Source: an uncultured Caldilineaceae bacterium (lineage in GTDB: Bacteria; Chloroflexota; Anaerolineae; Caldilineales; Caldilineaceae). From it: DNA of 64,000 nt. The position numbers and the translations under genes were made by a program. Positions 33,912-44,151 of this stretch are shown in pieces. Location: contig CATOTS010000022.1 of NCBI GenBank assembly GCA_951813625.1, positions 1-64,000 of the forward strand, given 5' to 3'. Within the stretch, counting starts at the first letter, position 1. Each line of letters opens with the position of its first letter. Below the pieces are notes generated by a model, which saw only the letters and a program-made list of their open reading frames with translations, did no database searches and was not told the DNA's origin.

Positions 33912-34979
33912 CTAGGCGACTCCAGTCAGTTCCAGTTCGCCCGCGTAATGGCAGCGTACGAAGTGGCCCTGCTCAAGTTCGCGCAGTTCTGGTGTCTCTT
34001 CCATACAGCGGTCGTTGTCGTTATAGAAGCAACGGGGGTGGAAGTAACAACCGCTGGGCGGATTGGCCGGGTCGGCCACGTCGCCTTCCAGCACAATCGG
34101 TTCGGCCCGGTCTCGCGGGTCCGGCTTGGGTACCGATGACAGCAGCGCCTCGGTATATGGATGCAGCGGATTGCGGTAGAGCAGCTCGGTACGGGCACTC
34201 TCCACCAGCATCCCCACATACATCACCGCTACCCGGTCGCTGATATGTTCGACCACGCTCAGATCGTGGGCGATAAACAGATACGTCAGGTCGAACTCCT
34301 CCTGCAGATCTTGAAGCAGATTCAAGATCTGCGCCTGCACCGAAACGTCCAACGCAGAGACCGGCTCGTCCAGAACAATCAGCTGCGGGTTGAGCGCCAG
34401 CGCGCGCGCCACCCCGATTCGCTGACGCTGGCCGCCGCTGAAGGCATGCGGGTAGCGGTTCAGGTACTCCGGCCGCAGTCCCACCACCCGCAGCAACTCC
34501 GCCACGCGGTCTTCCAACTCCTGCCCCCTGGCAATTTCGTTCACCAGTAGCGGCTCGCCAACATTTTGCAACAGGTTCATGCGCGGATTCAGCGACGAAT
34601 AGGGGTCCTGAAAGACCATCTGCATGTTGCGCCGCAGCCGCTTCAGCTGTTGCTTATCCACCTCTGCGATATTGACCTTCCCAAGCTCCTGGTCGTCGAA
34701 CAGGATATCGCCGGCGGTGGGAGGGAAGGCGTGCATGATCAGGCGGCCGGTCGTCGTCTTGCCGCAGCCGCTCTCGCCCACTAGGCCAAGCGTCTCGCCC
34801 GGCCTCACATAGAAGCTGACCCCGTCAACGGCCTTTACCTGGCCGACCGTGCGCGAAAAGAAGCCCTTCTGAATTGGAAACCATTTCCTCAGATCGGTTA
34901 CCTCAAGAAGCGGAGGGCGTCGGGTATCTCTCGCAGTCTGCTCTGATGTAACAGCTGCCTGGGCGTCGTTCTGTGACAA
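33912..34979 (-). CDS. ABC transporter ATP-binding protein, DppF-like (set A)
   Basis: 355 residues. The start is a TTG at 34979 with AGGAGGTG six bases upstream; the longer frame begins with a GTG/ATG near 35045 that has no ribosome site. Walker A is GESGCGKT, the signature is [10 protein letters not shown], and Walker B is [13 protein letters not shown]. The C-terminal oligopeptide-transporter extension has [16 protein letters not shown]. It is second in a pair with the small membrane protein gene at 35055-35441. The set lacks a DppD gene. Confidence 0.92.
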   Translation of the reverse strand: MSQNDAQAAVTSEQTARDTRRPPLLEVTDLRKWFPIQKGFFSRTVGQVKAVDGVSFYVRPGETLGLVGESGCGKTTTGRLIMHAFPPTAGDILFDDQELGKVNIAEVDKQQLKRLRRNMQMVFQDPYSSLNPRMNLLQNVGEPLLVNEIARGQELEDRVAELLRVVGLRPEYLNRYPHAFSGGQRQRIGVARALALNPQLIVLDEPVSALDVSVQAQILNLLQDLQEEFDLTYLFIAHDLSVVEHISDRVAVMYVGMLVESARTELLYRNPLHPYTEALLSSVPKPDPRDRAEPIVLEGDVADPANPPSGCYFHPRCFYNDNDRCMEETPELRELEQGHFVRCHYAGELELTGVA

Positions 34980-35054
34980 GGCGCCACCTCCTGCAACAAG
35001 AAAAGACAACGGCCGCGAAAATGTGATTCCCACACGCATGCGCACGCGGAGCCG

Positions 35055-35441
35055 TCAAAAAAACAATAGAAAATCTCTGAGATTCTTCATGTAAAGCGCC
35101 CCGGCCGAAACCGCAATTAGCGACAACTCGATCGAGAGCACCTTCAGAAAGGCGCCAAAAAAGCGTCCTTCACTGCGGGAGCGGCGGAGATAGCCCTCGA
35201 TCAGGAAAATGCATACGATAAATGCTATTCCCAGGACGACGATCGACCACAGCCTGTAGGCGCGCAGGTGCCAGGGGTTGACCCGCAGGAAGAGCAATAC
35301 CTCCAGGTTTTCGTGCAACAGCAGTACAAGACCAAGCCCCAACACAAAACAGAGAAACCAGATCAGGTAGTGGGAGATCTGCTTTCCGGTCTGTTTGAAA
35401 AGATCCAAAACAGATTCAGTTTCGGAAGGTAGTCTATCCAT
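35055..35441 (-). CDS. Small three-helix membrane protein linked to DppF (set A)
   Basis: 128 residues from the ATG at 35441; a GTG at 35480 would add 13. Three hydrophobic helices are visible (about 22-45, 60-85, 103-122), with an ENLEVLLF loop and the motif LIEGYLRRSRSEG after helix 2. It is homologous to the protein at 43536-43913 ([12 protein letters not shown] at the same place, similar helix spacing). Both genes are directly attached to a dppF gene, here upstream by 75 bases and there downstream with overlap. I know no named family. A transporter accessory subunit is the simplest guess. Confidence 0.6.
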   Translation of the reverse strand: MDRLPSETESVLDLFKQTGKQISHYLIWFLCFVLGLGLVLLLHENLEVLLFLRVNPWHLRAYRLWSIVVLGIAFIVCIFLIEGYLRRSRSEGRFFGAFLKVLSIELSLIAVSAGALYMKNLRDFLLFF

Positions 35442-36428
35442 CTGGCAATTGAAGCCAATTGGTACAGTTTCCGGCCACACGACTTAGGCAGATTCGCATT
35501 GTAGCTGAACCGCGCGGAAATGCAAATTTTGGAGGCCGGGATGCTGCGGTGCGGAAAATAACGCAGCCCGAAGCCCGCGTTTTCTCAGTCGGAGCGCGGG
35601 GAGAACGTCCGCGCTCGCTGTGGCAGGTCGTGCATTTCATCTTCCGCCCAAGGCCGCGAGCCAGGATGAGCGCCGGGGGAAACACAAAGACAGTGTCGGC
35701 GAGCAAGCATCCCCGGCTTCCGGCAGGCGCCGGGTCAACTGAATGGTGTCTCGATTCAGGCATATGGCCCTGCACGAGACCCATGCAGCCATCTGCATAT
35801 GGGGTGCAGCGCGTTGAATAACACATAGAGTCAGGCCGCACACAAGAAGGAGCCGGAGGGACCCTCCGGTTCTGAACTGCTGCCCAGTGAGACCCGGATT
35901 ATCTGCCCCACGGCTGCGCCGGCGAATCGCCCATGAATCCAGGCTGCCCCTCTTCTGAGAATCCGTATTTTCAAGCGGGACCCCAATGAGAAACCAGAGA
36001 CGAACTACGAAAATTGACCAAAAAGGTGAAATCGCCTGCAAGAGCCAGCGGCCCGGTGTATAGTAGTACCATGACCGGCGCGACAATCACCATCACCTTT
36101 GGGACAGACAGCTTCACCGTCAATACTTCACCAATACTCCGGCGACTGCAGCCCGGTCCCGCCGCAGCACCGCTGGCAGAACGACCGACCAATGACGAAA
36201 TTAAAGCGAACAATAACGACATAAGGCGATTACCCGGGCAAGAGGTTTTCAAATGTGCTACGCTGGCTTCGACAGCAACAACCAGCCAAGGTAGCGAGCA
36301 GCCGGAAACCAGGAACAAAGCACGCAAAGGCCCTTACAGAAACCATCCGGACTCTATGCATTCGCGGCCAGGAGACGGCCGCTCCCGCCGTCTCCAATCG
36401 CCGGAAAAACCCAACTGACCCGACCTGA

Positions 36429-36468
36429 CCGGACTTAACCGGACTTGACCGGACTTGACCGGACTTGA
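36429..36468. repeat. 10-bp tandem repeat CCGGACTTGA x4
   Basis: Four consecutive units; the first is CCGGACTTAA and the rest are exact. A degenerate unit precedes them. Confidence 0.9.
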
Positions 36469-36650
36469 CGCGGCCCTTCGTGTGAATTCGTGTCCTTCGT
36501 GGATCGCCGGGCAATTGCAGGCTCCATCTGTCAGGACACCAGGCGACCGAGGAACGCCAATTCGAACAAGAGACTTAGCAGGTACACCAAAAACCTAAAA
36601 ACTATGAACGCCAAACTACAAAAATATCCCCTTCCCAAAAAAAATTCTTG

Positions 36651-36698
36651 GTCGACATTTGGGTATATAGCTCGACATAAGTCGACATGGGTCGACAT
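36651..36698. repeat. Helically phased GTCGACAT iterons
   Basis: GTCGACAT at 36651, 36681 and 36691 and CTCGACAT at 36671, all starting at multiples of ten bases from each other. Their position is 200-250 bases upstream of the set B promoter. Confidence 0.6.
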
Positions 36699-36899
36699 AT
36701 GTCCCCCTGTCACGCCATAGCGAGAGGACCTCGATCCCATAGGAAAAGGGTCCAGACGACCGCTATGTCGGATTCGCACACACGCAAACGATCGGGCCAA
36801 CAGCCAGAAAAACCAGGACGGATCTGAAGGGTTGAGAAGACCGAAACTTTCGGTTTCATAAGCGAAATAACGTAAGCAACATCTTTTTCTGCCCATAAA

Positions 36900-36928
36900 T
36901 TGACAGTTGGGCACACCCCGGCTATACT
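36900..36928 (+). promoter_or_regulatory. Strong sigma-70-type promoter of transporter set B
   Basis: TTGACA (36900-36905), a 17-base spacer and TATACT (36923-36928). The leader to the binding-protein ATG at 37010 is about 75 bases. Confidence 0.75.
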
Positions 36929-37009
36929 CATGCCGCCAATACCTCAGTCAAATATCCTATGGGTTTCACAACCCGTAATTTGGAATCCACAAAATTGAGG
37001 AGAGGATCA

Positions 37010-39052
37010 ATGCAACAAACGCACTTGGGAAGGAAACCGATCCGCTTTCTGGCACTCCTGCTGATCGCGGTAATGGCAGTGGGCTTGATGGCCGCCTGCG
37101 GCGCCGGTGAACCGGCAGCGCCCGCAGCAGCCGACAGCGCCGCGGCCGAAGACTCCGGCGAAGCAATGGCCGAGTCCGATGACGGTGTCAGCATGCACCA
37201 GGCCCCCGAGCTCCAGGAGATGGTCCGCAACGGCGACCTGCCGCCGCTGGCAGAGCGTCTGCCGGTCAATCCCGCCGTCGTCGAGCCGGTCGAAGGCATC
37301 GGTCAGTACGGCGGCACCTGGAATACCGCGCTCGTCGGCGGCTCCGATACCGCCTGGCTCGTCCGCACCGTCAGCTACATCCACCTGATGGCCTGGACGC
37401 CCCAGTGGGACGGCGTCGTGCCCAATGCCGTTGAAGATGTCGTCGCCAGCGAAGATGCCAGCGAGTACACCTTCATCTTCCGCGAAGGGCAGAAGTGGTC
37501 CGACGGCGCGCCGTTTACCGCCCACGACCTCGCATTCTGGTGGAATGACCAGATTCTCAATCCGGAGCTGACCCCGGGCGGAACGCCTGGCTGGATGCGC
37601 GCCGGTGAAGCGGATGCCGCCTTCGAGGCCGTCGATGACTATACCCTCAAAGTCACCTTCGACGCCCCCAACGGCCTATTCCTGCAGAACCTGGCCACGC
37701 CCAGCGGCAGCATCTTCACCCGTGTTCCCATGCACTACTGCTCCCAGTTTCACGCCGACTACAATACCGAGAACCTGGACGACCTGATCGCCGAGAACAA
37801 CGCCAACGACTGGGTCCACCTCTATCAGATGAAGTGCTCCAGCGTTCCCGGCACACCTTCCGACTCGCGCTGGTTCAACGGCGACCTGCCCACACTGATG
37901 CCCTGGAAGGTAGGGGTGGCCTACGGTGAAGGCTCCCAGATGATCCTGGAGCGCAATCCCTACTTCTGGAAAGTCGATACCGAAGGCAACCAACTGCCCT
38001 ACATCGACCGTGTCGTTTACGACATTCTCGAGGACCGCGAAGTCCTCCTGTTGAAGGTGCTCAACGGCGAGATCGACATGATGAGCCGCCACTTCAACAC
38101 CAATGACAACAAGGCCGTAATCGCCGAAAATCGCGAACCCGGCGAATACGAATTCTTCGAGACCCGCAGCATCGGCAATACCACCGGCTTCCACTTCAAC
38201 CTGACGCACAAAGACGAGCGCATGCGGGAAATCTTCAACAACAAGGACTTCCGCATCGCCATGTCCCACTGCATGAATCGCCAGGAAATCATCGATGTCC
38301 TCTACATCGGCCAGGGCGAGCCGATGCAGAGCGCCATTCCCAAGGATATGGCCGACTTCTACGATGAAGAGTGGTATACGCTGTACACCGAATTCGACCA
38401 GGATCTGGCGCATGAGTACCTGGCCAAGGCCGGTATGACCGAGCAGGACTCCGACGGTTACTTCCTCGGGCCCGATGGCGAACCGTTCTCCTTCGTCGTG
38501 CAAACGACAGAGGCCTTCGGCTTCTCCGACCGCGCCGAAATGGTCGTCAACCAGTGGCAGGCCTGCGGTGTCAACGCCCAGTTGAGCGTCGTCGATCGCA
38601 CGCTGCTCTACCAGCGCAAAGACGCCAATGAGCACGACGTGCACGTCTGGGGCGCCGCAACCGGCCCGCAGATCTTCCTCGATCCGCGCCACTTCTTCCC
38701 CTTCAGCGGTGAGTCTACCTTCGCCCAGTCTTGGGTGACGTGGCGCACCAATCCCAGCGGCGCCGGCGCCATGACGCAGCCGGAGGAACCGCCGGACATC
38801 GTCAAGCACCAGATGGATCTCTACGCACAGATTCTCGCCTCTGGTGACCAGGCGAAGCAGATCGAACTGATGAACGAAATCCTCGCGATTGCCAAGGATC
38901 AGTTCTACGTCATCGGCACCTCCTCCAGTCCTCCGGGCTACGGTATCGTGAAGAACAACTTCCATAACGTGCCCACCTCCATGCCGGGTTCATGGCAGTA
39001 TCCGACACCGGCCCCGACACAGCCCGAACAGTTCTGGATCAGTGAAGAGTAA
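37010..39052 (+). CDS. Extracellular solute-binding protein family 5, Sec lipoprotein (set B)
   Basis: 680 residues from the ATG at 37010, behind GAGGAGAGGA; an in-frame ATG at 36959 has no site. The signal peptide is of Sec type (RKPIRFLALLLIAVMAVGL) with lipobox Cys30, unlike the three Tat-type paralogues in the window. It has the Ala/Glu linker, then the DppA-type fold (FREGQKWSDGAPFTAHDLAF; NRQEIIDVLYIGQGEPMQS). It is the first gene of the complete set B (binding protein, B, C, D, F, small membrane protein). Confidence 0.92.
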   Translation: MQQTHLGRKPIRFLALLLIAVMAVGLMAACGAGEPAAPAAADSAAAEDSGEAMAESDDGVSMHQAPELQEMVRNGDLPPLAERLPVNPAVVEPVEGIGQYGGTWNTALVGGSDTAWLVRTVSYIHLMAWTPQWDGVVPNAVEDVVASEDASEYTFIFREGQKWSDGAPFTAHDLAFWWNDQILNPELTPGGTPGWMRAGEADAAFEAVDDYTLKVTFDAPNGLFLQNLATPSGSIFTRVPMHYCSQFHADYNTENLDDLIAENNANDWVHLYQMKCSSVPGTPSDSRWFNGDLPTLMPWKVGVAYGEGSQMILERNPYFWKVDTEGNQLPYIDRVVYDILEDREVLLLKVLNGEIDMMSRHFNTNDNKAVIAENREPGEYEFFETRSIGNTTGFHFNLTHKDERMREIFNNKDFRIAMSHCMNRQEIIDVLYIGQGEPMQSAIPKDMADFYDEEWYTLYTEFDQDLAHEYLAKAGMTEQDSDGYFLGPDGEPFSFVVQTTEAFGFSDRAEMVVNQWQACGVNAQLSVVDRTLLYQRKDANEHDVHVWGAATGPQIFLDPRHFFPFSGESTFAQSWVTWRTNPSGAGAMTQPEEPPDIVKHQMDLYAQILASGDQAKQIELMNEILAIAKDQFYVIGTSSSPPGYGIVKNNFHNVPTSMPGSWQYPTPAPTQPEQFWISEE

Positions 39053-39069
39053 CGAGAATTAAGCACTCT

Positions 39070-39101
39070 GGAGTGGGGAGCATTGACTCGCTCCCCACTC
39101 C
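39070..39101 (+). other. Stem-loop between binding-protein and permease genes (set B)
   Basis: GGAGTGGGGAGC pairs perfectly with GCTCCCCACTCC (12 bp) around an 8-base loop, 18 bases after the binding-protein stop. There is no U-run, so it is more likely an mRNA stabiliser or attenuator than a full terminator. Confidence 0.8.
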
Positions 39102-39135
39102 TCTATTGAATCTCCGCGTTCGATAGGGCCTCACC

Positions 39136-40122
39136 ATGTTTCAGTTTCTTCTGCGCCGCCTGCTCTACATGATCCCCACCCTGATCGCGATCTCCATCGT
39201 CGCCTTCGTCATCATTCAACTGCCGCCGGGCGACTTTCTGACCACCATGGTTGCCTCGATGGCCGCGCAAGGCGAAGACGTCGATCAAACAGCGCTCCAG
39301 GCGCTGAAGGATCAGTACGGGCTCGGGCAGCCCGTCCACATCCAGTATCTGAAATGGATGCAGGGGATCATCCTCAGGGGCGATTTTGGCGACTCATTCG
39401 GCTGGAATAAGGCGGTCTCAGATCTGGTGTGGAGCCGCCTGGCGCTGACCTTTGTCCTTTCACTGGCCAGCCTGCTCTTCGTCTGGGTCGTGGCTTTCCC
39501 TATCGGCATCTATTCGGCTGTCAAGCAGTATTCTGTCGGCGACTATGTCGCTACCTTCTTTGGATTCCTTGGCCTGGCAATCCCCAACTTCCTGTTGGCG
39601 CTGATCCTGATGTACATCGCCTTCAGATATTTCAATCAGAGCGTGGGCGGTCTGTTTTCGCCCGAATACCAGGAAGCGCCCTGGACTTGGGGAAAGGTGG
39701 CCGACCTCTTCGCCCATCTGTGGGTGCCGGTGGTGATTATCGGAACCGCCGGAACAGCCAGCCTAATTCGCATTATGCGCGCCAATCTGCTCGACGAGCT
39801 CCGTAAGCCATACGTCGTGACCGCGCGCGCCAAGGGTCTGCCAGAATGGCGGCTCCTGTTCAAATATCCCGTCCGCGTCGCCCTCAATCCTTTCGTCAGT
39901 ACCGTTGGCTGGGTCCTGCCTACCCTGGTTTCGGGCGCGGCCATCGTCTCTATCGTCCTGAGTCTGCCCACCACAGGCCCTCTGTTGATTCGCGCACTCC
40001 AGCAGCAGGACATGTACCTGGCGGCCAGCTTTATCATGTTGCTGAGCATCCTGACCGTGATTGGTACCTTGGTGTCCGATCTGCTGCTCGCCTGGTTGGA
40101 TCCCCGCATCCGCATGGAGTAA
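39136..40122 (+). CDS. ABC transporter permease, DppB-like (set B)
   Basis: 328 residues with six helices, starting MFQFLLRRLLYMIPTLIAIS. The EAA-like loop is RKPYVVTARAKGLPEWRLLF and the C-terminus is DLLLAWLDPRIRME. It carries the same external insert after helix 1 (about residues 45-70) as the set A and set C homologues. It forms the channel with the DppC-like protein encoded 30 bases downstream. Confidence 0.93.
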   Translation: MFQFLLRRLLYMIPTLIAISIVAFVIIQLPPGDFLTTMVASMAAQGEDVDQTALQALKDQYGLGQPVHIQYLKWMQGIILRGDFGDSFGWNKAVSDLVWSRLALTFVLSLASLLFVWVVAFPIGIYSAVKQYSVGDYVATFFGFLGLAIPNFLLALILMYIAFRYFNQSVGGLFSPEYQEAPWTWGKVADLFAHLWVPVVIIGTAGTASLIRIMRANLLDELRKPYVVTARAKGLPEWRLLFKYPVRVALNPFVSTVGWVLPTLVSGAAIVSIVLSLPTTGPLLIRALQQQDMYLAASFIMLLSILTVIGTLVSDLLLAWLDPRIRME

Positions 40123-40151
40123 TACGGGAGTAAGAGAAGAGGAAAGGCTCA

Positions 40152-41315
40152 ATGGCCGTAACTGATGCAAAGACGCTGCCCCCGGAGACGGTCTCTCCGG
40201 GAGCCGTGCAGGCCGAAGTAGAGAGCAGTGTCTCCGTCGCCTCGCAATGGCAGCTTATGTGGTGGAAGTTCCGCAAACATCGCATGGCGATGGCCGGCGG
40301 GATTGTCACGCTGCTTATCTACGCCATTGCCCTCTTCGTCGAGTTTCTCTCGCCCTCAAGCCCCGGTGTTATCCGCGCCGACTACACCTGGGCGCCACCG
40401 CAGCGGCTTCATTTCCTGCGGCAGACCGAAGAGGGGCGCCGTTGGGATCCCTACGTCAACGGCTATAAGGTTGAGATCGACCCCGAAGCCCTCAAGCGGA
40501 CATTCGTCATCGACGAGGAACAGGTCGTCGACATCGGCTTCTTTGTGCGCGGCGAACCCTACAAAATGTGGGGGATTTGGGAGACCGACCTCCACCTCGT
40601 CGGCTCTACCGATGTCGAGATCCCAGTCTACTTCCTCGGCGCCGACCGCATGGGCCGCGACCTGCTGAGCAGCATGATCTACGGCACGCGCATCTCAATG
40701 TCCATCGGACTTCTCGGCGTCTTCCTCAGCTTCTTTCTCGGTATCCTGCTCGGCGGCATCTCCGGTTTCTTCGGAGGAACGGTCGACAATCTGATCCAAC
40801 GTGTTATCGAATTCATCCGCTCGATTCCCACCATCCCGCTCTGGATGGGGCTCGCCGCAGCCCTGCCCACAGACTGGCCGCCACTGCGCATCTACTTCGG
40901 CATCACCATCATACTCTCCTTCATCGGCTGGACCGGGCTGGCTCGCGTCGTGCGCGGCCGCTTTCTCTCCCTGCGCACCGAAGATTTCGTAATGTCCGCC
41001 CGCCTGGACGGGGCCAGCGAGCTGACCACCATCTGGCGCCATATGGTCCCCTCATTCTTCAGCCACATCATCGCCTCCCTCACGCTTTCCATACCAGGCA
41101 TGATTCTGGCAGAAACCTCGCTCAGCTTTCTGGGCCTCGGTCTGCGCCGTCCGGTCGTCAGCTGGGGTGTCCTCTTGCAAGAAGCGCAGAACATCCGCTC
41201 GGTCGCAACCGCTCCCTGGCTCCTGATTCCGGGACTGGCAGTGCTCGTCGCCGTTCTCGCACTGAATTTCCTGGGCGACGGCCTCCGCGACGCGGCAGAT
41301 CCGTATAACCGCTAG
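40152..41315 (+). CDS. ABC transporter permease, DppC-like with large insertion (set B)
   Basis: 387 residues against about 300 for enteric DppC. The N-terminal helix (about 47-67) is followed by an extracytoplasmic insert of roughly 90 residues (GVIRADYTWAPPQRLHFLRQ … VPVYFLG-like end) before the conserved LGADRMGRDLLSSMIYGTRI. The EAA loop is TEDFVMSARLDGASELTTIW. The C-terminus has FLGLGLRRPVVSWGVLLQEA and LGDGLRDAADPYNR, both typical of the family. The insert may contact the large binding protein. Confidence 0.92.
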   Translation: MAVTDAKTLPPETVSPGAVQAEVESSVSVASQWQLMWWKFRKHRMAMAGGIVTLLIYAIALFVEFLSPSSPGVIRADYTWAPPQRLHFLRQTEEGRRWDPYVNGYKVEIDPEALKRTFVIDEEQVVDIGFFVRGEPYKMWGIWETDLHLVGSTDVEIPVYFLGADRMGRDLLSSMIYGTRISMSIGLLGVFLSFFLGILLGGISGFFGGTVDNLIQRVIEFIRSIPTIPLWMGLAAALPTDWPPLRIYFGITIILSFIGWTGLARVVRGRFLSLRTEDFVMSARLDGASELTTIWRHMVPSFFSHIIASLTLSIPGMILAETSLSFLGLGLRRPVVSWGVLLQEAQNIRSVATAPWLLIPGLAVLVAVLALNFLGDGLRDAADPYNR

Positions 41316-41359
41316 AAATAACTATCCACTGACCATTGACCACTTACCACTGACGTTCC

Positions 41360-42388
41360 ATGGAATCGCCCGCACTTATCGAAATTAAGAATCTTAAGAC
41401 GCACTTCTTCCTTGACGAAGGTACTGTCCAGGCTGTCAATGGCGTTGATTTTTCGATCCATCAGCATAAGACCCTGTGCGTGGTCGGAGAAAGCGGCTGC
41501 GGCAAGAGTGTGACAGCCCGCTCGATCCTGCAGATCGTGGACCAGCCCGGCCGCATTGTCGAAGGCGAGATCCTCTTCCACCGCCCTTCGCGCAGCGACA
41601 ACGGCAGCGAGACAACCGAAACCATCGACCTGGCCGCGCTCAACCCGCGCGGTAGAGAAATCCGGGCGATCCGCGGCCAGGATATCTCGATGATCTTCCA
41701 GGAGCCGATGACATCTCTTAGCCCTATTCATACAGTCGGCAACCAGGTCACGGAAGCAATCAAGCTGCACACCGACATGTTGGACGATGAGGCAAAGGAA
41801 CACTCAATCGAACTGCTCCGCCGCGTCGGTATTCCCAGGCCGGAGGAGCGATTCGACACCTACCCCTTCGAGCTCAGCGGCGGTATGCGTCAGCGCGTTA
41901 TGATCGCGATGGCGCTGTCCTGCAACCCGGCCCTGCTGATCGCCGACGAACCGACCACTGCCGTCGATGTCACAACGCAGGCGCAGATTCTCGAACTGTT
42001 GGAAGAGCTGCAGGACGAATTCGGCATGGCGATCATGCTGATCACCCACGATCTGGGCGTGGTCGCGGAGATGGCTGATGACGTTGTCGTGATGTATCTG
42101 GGGCAGGTGGCAGAGCGAGGCGACGTGGACTCAATTTTCCATGATCCCAAACATCCCTATACCCAGTCTCTGCTTAAATCAATTCCGCGGCTTGGCGTCA
42201 GCCGCAACCGGCAACGGTTGGACTCAATTCGAGGGATGGTGCCCGACCCCTACAACCGGCCGACCGGCTGCATGTTCGGTCCGCGCTGCGACCACTTCAT
42301 GCCAGGCCGTTGCGACGCAATCAACCCGCCTGCCATTCCACTGGGGCCGGGGCGAGAAGTCCATTGCCTCTTATACGAAGAGGAGTGA
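41360..42388 (+). CDS. ABC transporter ATP-binding protein, DppD-like (set B)
   Basis: 342 residues. Walker A is GESGCGKS (43-50), the signature is [10 protein letters not shown], and Walker B is [13 protein letters not shown]. The C-terminal oligopeptide extension includes [18 protein letters not shown] short GACCA-type repeat string (41333-41353) lies just before the start. It follows permease C by 44 bases. Confidence 0.93.
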   Translation: MESPALIEIKNLKTHFFLDEGTVQAVNGVDFSIHQHKTLCVVGESGCGKSVTARSILQIVDQPGRIVEGEILFHRPSRSDNGSETTETIDLAALNPRGREIRAIRGQDISMIFQEPMTSLSPIHTVGNQVTEAIKLHTDMLDDEAKEHSIELLRRVGIPRPEERFDTYPFELSGGMRQRVMIAMALSCNPALLIADEPTTAVDVTTQAQILELLEELQDEFGMAIMLITHDLGVVAEMADDVVVMYLGQVAERGDVDSIFHDPKHPYTQSLLKSIPRLGVSRNRQRLDSIRGMVPDPYNRPTGCMFGPRCDHFMPGRCDAINPPAIPLGPGREVHCLLYEEE

Positions 42389-42447
42389 GAGGAGTGGTCC
42401 GGACTGCCTCCTGCTCGCGGTAATGTAACGGAGTATCACGAGAATTC

Positions 42448-43539
42448 ATGAGCGCGCAATCGACAAACGGTTTCGAGCACGCGACGGAGACGAACGGCAG
42501 CGCGGCAGCGAAAGACGTGCTGCTTGACGTCCGGAATCTGAGGAAGTGGTTTCCCATAACCTCGGGGTTTTTCCGGCGCACAGTCGGTCAAGTTAAGGCA
42601 GTCGATGATATCTCCTTCCAGGTCCTCGAAGGCGAGACGGTGGGGCTGGTGGGAGAGAGCGGCTGTGGCAAAACGACGGCCGGCCGCTGCATTCTGCGCG
42701 CCTACGACCTCACCGCAGGCCAGATACTGTATCGAGACCACGATAGAAAGATGGTCGACTTGGCGCCGTTGACCAACAATGAGATGAAGCCGTACCGTCA
42801 ACAGGTGCGCATGATCTTTCAGGACCCGTTTAACTCTCTCAATCCCCGTATGCCCGTCATCGATATCGTCGGCGACCCGCTCAGAATCAACAAGGTGGCA
42901 GCCGGGAAGGAGTTGGAAGACCGCGTTGCCTCGCTGCTGGCCAGAGTCGGACTGCGCCCCGAATATATGCGCCGCTATCCTCACGCCTTCAGCGGCGGCG
43001 AGCGCCAGCGCATCGGCATCGCACGCGCGCTCGCACTGGACCCGCGCCTGGTCGTTGCCGACGAGGCCGTCTCCGCGTTGGATGTCTCGGTACGCGCGCA
43101 AATCTTGAACCTGATCAAGGACCTGCAGGAAGACTTCAATCTGACCTACCTTTTCGTTTCCCATGACCTGAGCGTGATCGAGTACATATGCGACCGCGTT
43201 GTCGTCATGTACGTCGGCAAAATCGTTGAGGTCGCTGAGACCGAAGAGCTGTTTGCGCAGCCGCTCCACCCCTATACCGAGGCCCTGCTCTCAGCAGTGC
43301 CGAACCCGGATCCGCGCATGAGGCGGCAGAAAGCCCGCATCGTGCTCGAAGGCGATGTCGCCGACCCCGCCAACCCGCCCAGTGGCTGCTATTTCCACCC
43401 GCGTTGCCGCTATGTGCAGGAGCGCTGTAGCCAGGAGACGCCGGCATTGCGCGAGATTTCTCCCGGTCATTTAGCCGCCTGCCACTACGCCGAAGAGCTG
43501 ACCCTGGCAGGCGTAACCGCGAGTGGGGAATTGGGATGA
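42448..43539 (+). CDS. ABC transporter ATP-binding protein, DppF-like (set B)
   Basis: 363 residues. Walker A is GESGCGKT (69-76), the signature is [10 protein letters not shown], and Walker B is [13 protein letters not shown]. The Walker B glutamate is present but the usual EP is EA, a small departure. The C-terminal [15 protein letters not shown] motif is conserved. It overlaps the following small membrane protein gene by four bases (ATGA). Confidence 0.93.
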   Translation: MSAQSTNGFEHATETNGSAAAKDVLLDVRNLRKWFPITSGFFRRTVGQVKAVDDISFQVLEGETVGLVGESGCGKTTAGRCILRAYDLTAGQILYRDHDRKMVDLAPLTNNEMKPYRQQVRMIFQDPFNSLNPRMPVIDIVGDPLRINKVAAGKELEDRVASLLARVGLRPEYMRRYPHAFSGGERQRIGIARALALDPRLVVADEAVSALDVSVRAQILNLIKDLQEDFNLTYLFVSHDLSVIEYICDRVVVMYVGKIVEVAETEELFAQPLHPYTEALLSAVPNPDPRMRRQKARIVLEGDVADPANPPSGCYFHPRCRYVQERCSQETPALREISPGHLAACHYAEELTLAGVTASGELG

Positions 43540-43913
43540 TGTCTGTGCACGAAGACTTCGATGCTCAGTCCCCCTGGGAAACCAGAGCAAAATACCTTGC
43601 CTATTTCGTCAGTTGGGTCGCCTTTTTTGCCCTGACCTTCTATCTGGTTACCAGGATTTCTCCACTCCTCCGCCTCCTGATGGACGTTCTCAATGTCAAC
43701 CGCTGGGCACAGTCGGCAGTTCATAACTTCAGCTTCTTTGTTTTGGGTCTTATTGGCTTGAGCATGGTCATCATTGTCGAGAACTATCTCCGCACGGCGG
43801 TACCGAAGAACCTCCTCTTCCGCCGCATCGTGATTGCACTCGGCCCTTTACTTATTCTGACGGTTGCATCGCACGCCCTTCCTCAGTTTCTGTTTTATCT
43901 ATTGAGGACATAA
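43536..43913 (+). CDS. Small three-helix membrane protein linked to DppF (set B)
   Basis: 125 residues with three hydrophobic helices (about 20-45, 62-85, 100-120). After the second comes [12 protein letters not shown], matching IEGYLRRSRSEG in the protein at 35055-35441. Its start overlaps the dppF stop, so translation is coupled. Its recurrence beside two divergent dppF genes points to a transporter-associated role; the activity is unknown. Confidence 0.7.
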   Translation: MMSVHEDFDAQSPWETRAKYLAYFVSWVAFFALTFYLVTRISPLLRLLMDVLNVNRWAQSAVHNFSFFVLGLIGLSMVIIVENYLRTAVPKNLLFRRIVIALGPLLILTVASHALPQFLFYLLRT

Positions 43914-43988
43914 AGGATCCGCCACCGGCCAACCGTTCTAACCGACTGTACCACTGGAACTCTCGCCCATTGAAGCTGCAAAAAGATT

Positions 43989-44017
43989 TGGGTTTTGTAC
44001 TGCTAGCGAGTATACTC
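43989..44017 (+). promoter_or_regulatory. Probable promoter of transporter set C
   Basis: TTGGGT (43989-43994), a 17-base spacer and TATACT (44012-44017). The leader to the ATG at 44152 would be about 128 bases. Confidence 0.45.
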
Positions 44018-44151
44018 TTGCCCACGTTGGAGTTTCTCCTCCTTTCTGGCGGTCCGCGAAGAATCAGGTCTCAACTGTCGATAAAGAGTCTGTCATTTCA
44101 GGCAATGAGGTAGCGCCTTCTTTAGCCGTACCCACTCAAGGAGACGATTCT

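Larger units (their letters stand above)
35482..36899. other. 1.4-kb region without a convincing gene
   Basis: Open frames here are short, and none has a good start with gene-like composition. The region carries a 10-bp tandem repeat (36429-36468) and four phased GTCGACAT copies (36651-36698). GC content falls towards 36600-36900. Confidence 0.6.

Noticed and set aside
36014-36418. 134-codon open frame starting MTKKVKSPARASG
   Set aside because: Only the first third looks protein-like; the rest is low-complexity polar sequence, and no good ribosome site precedes it.
37676-38965. 429-codon open frame on the minus strand
   Set aside because: Antisense to the set B binding-protein gene; no family character.
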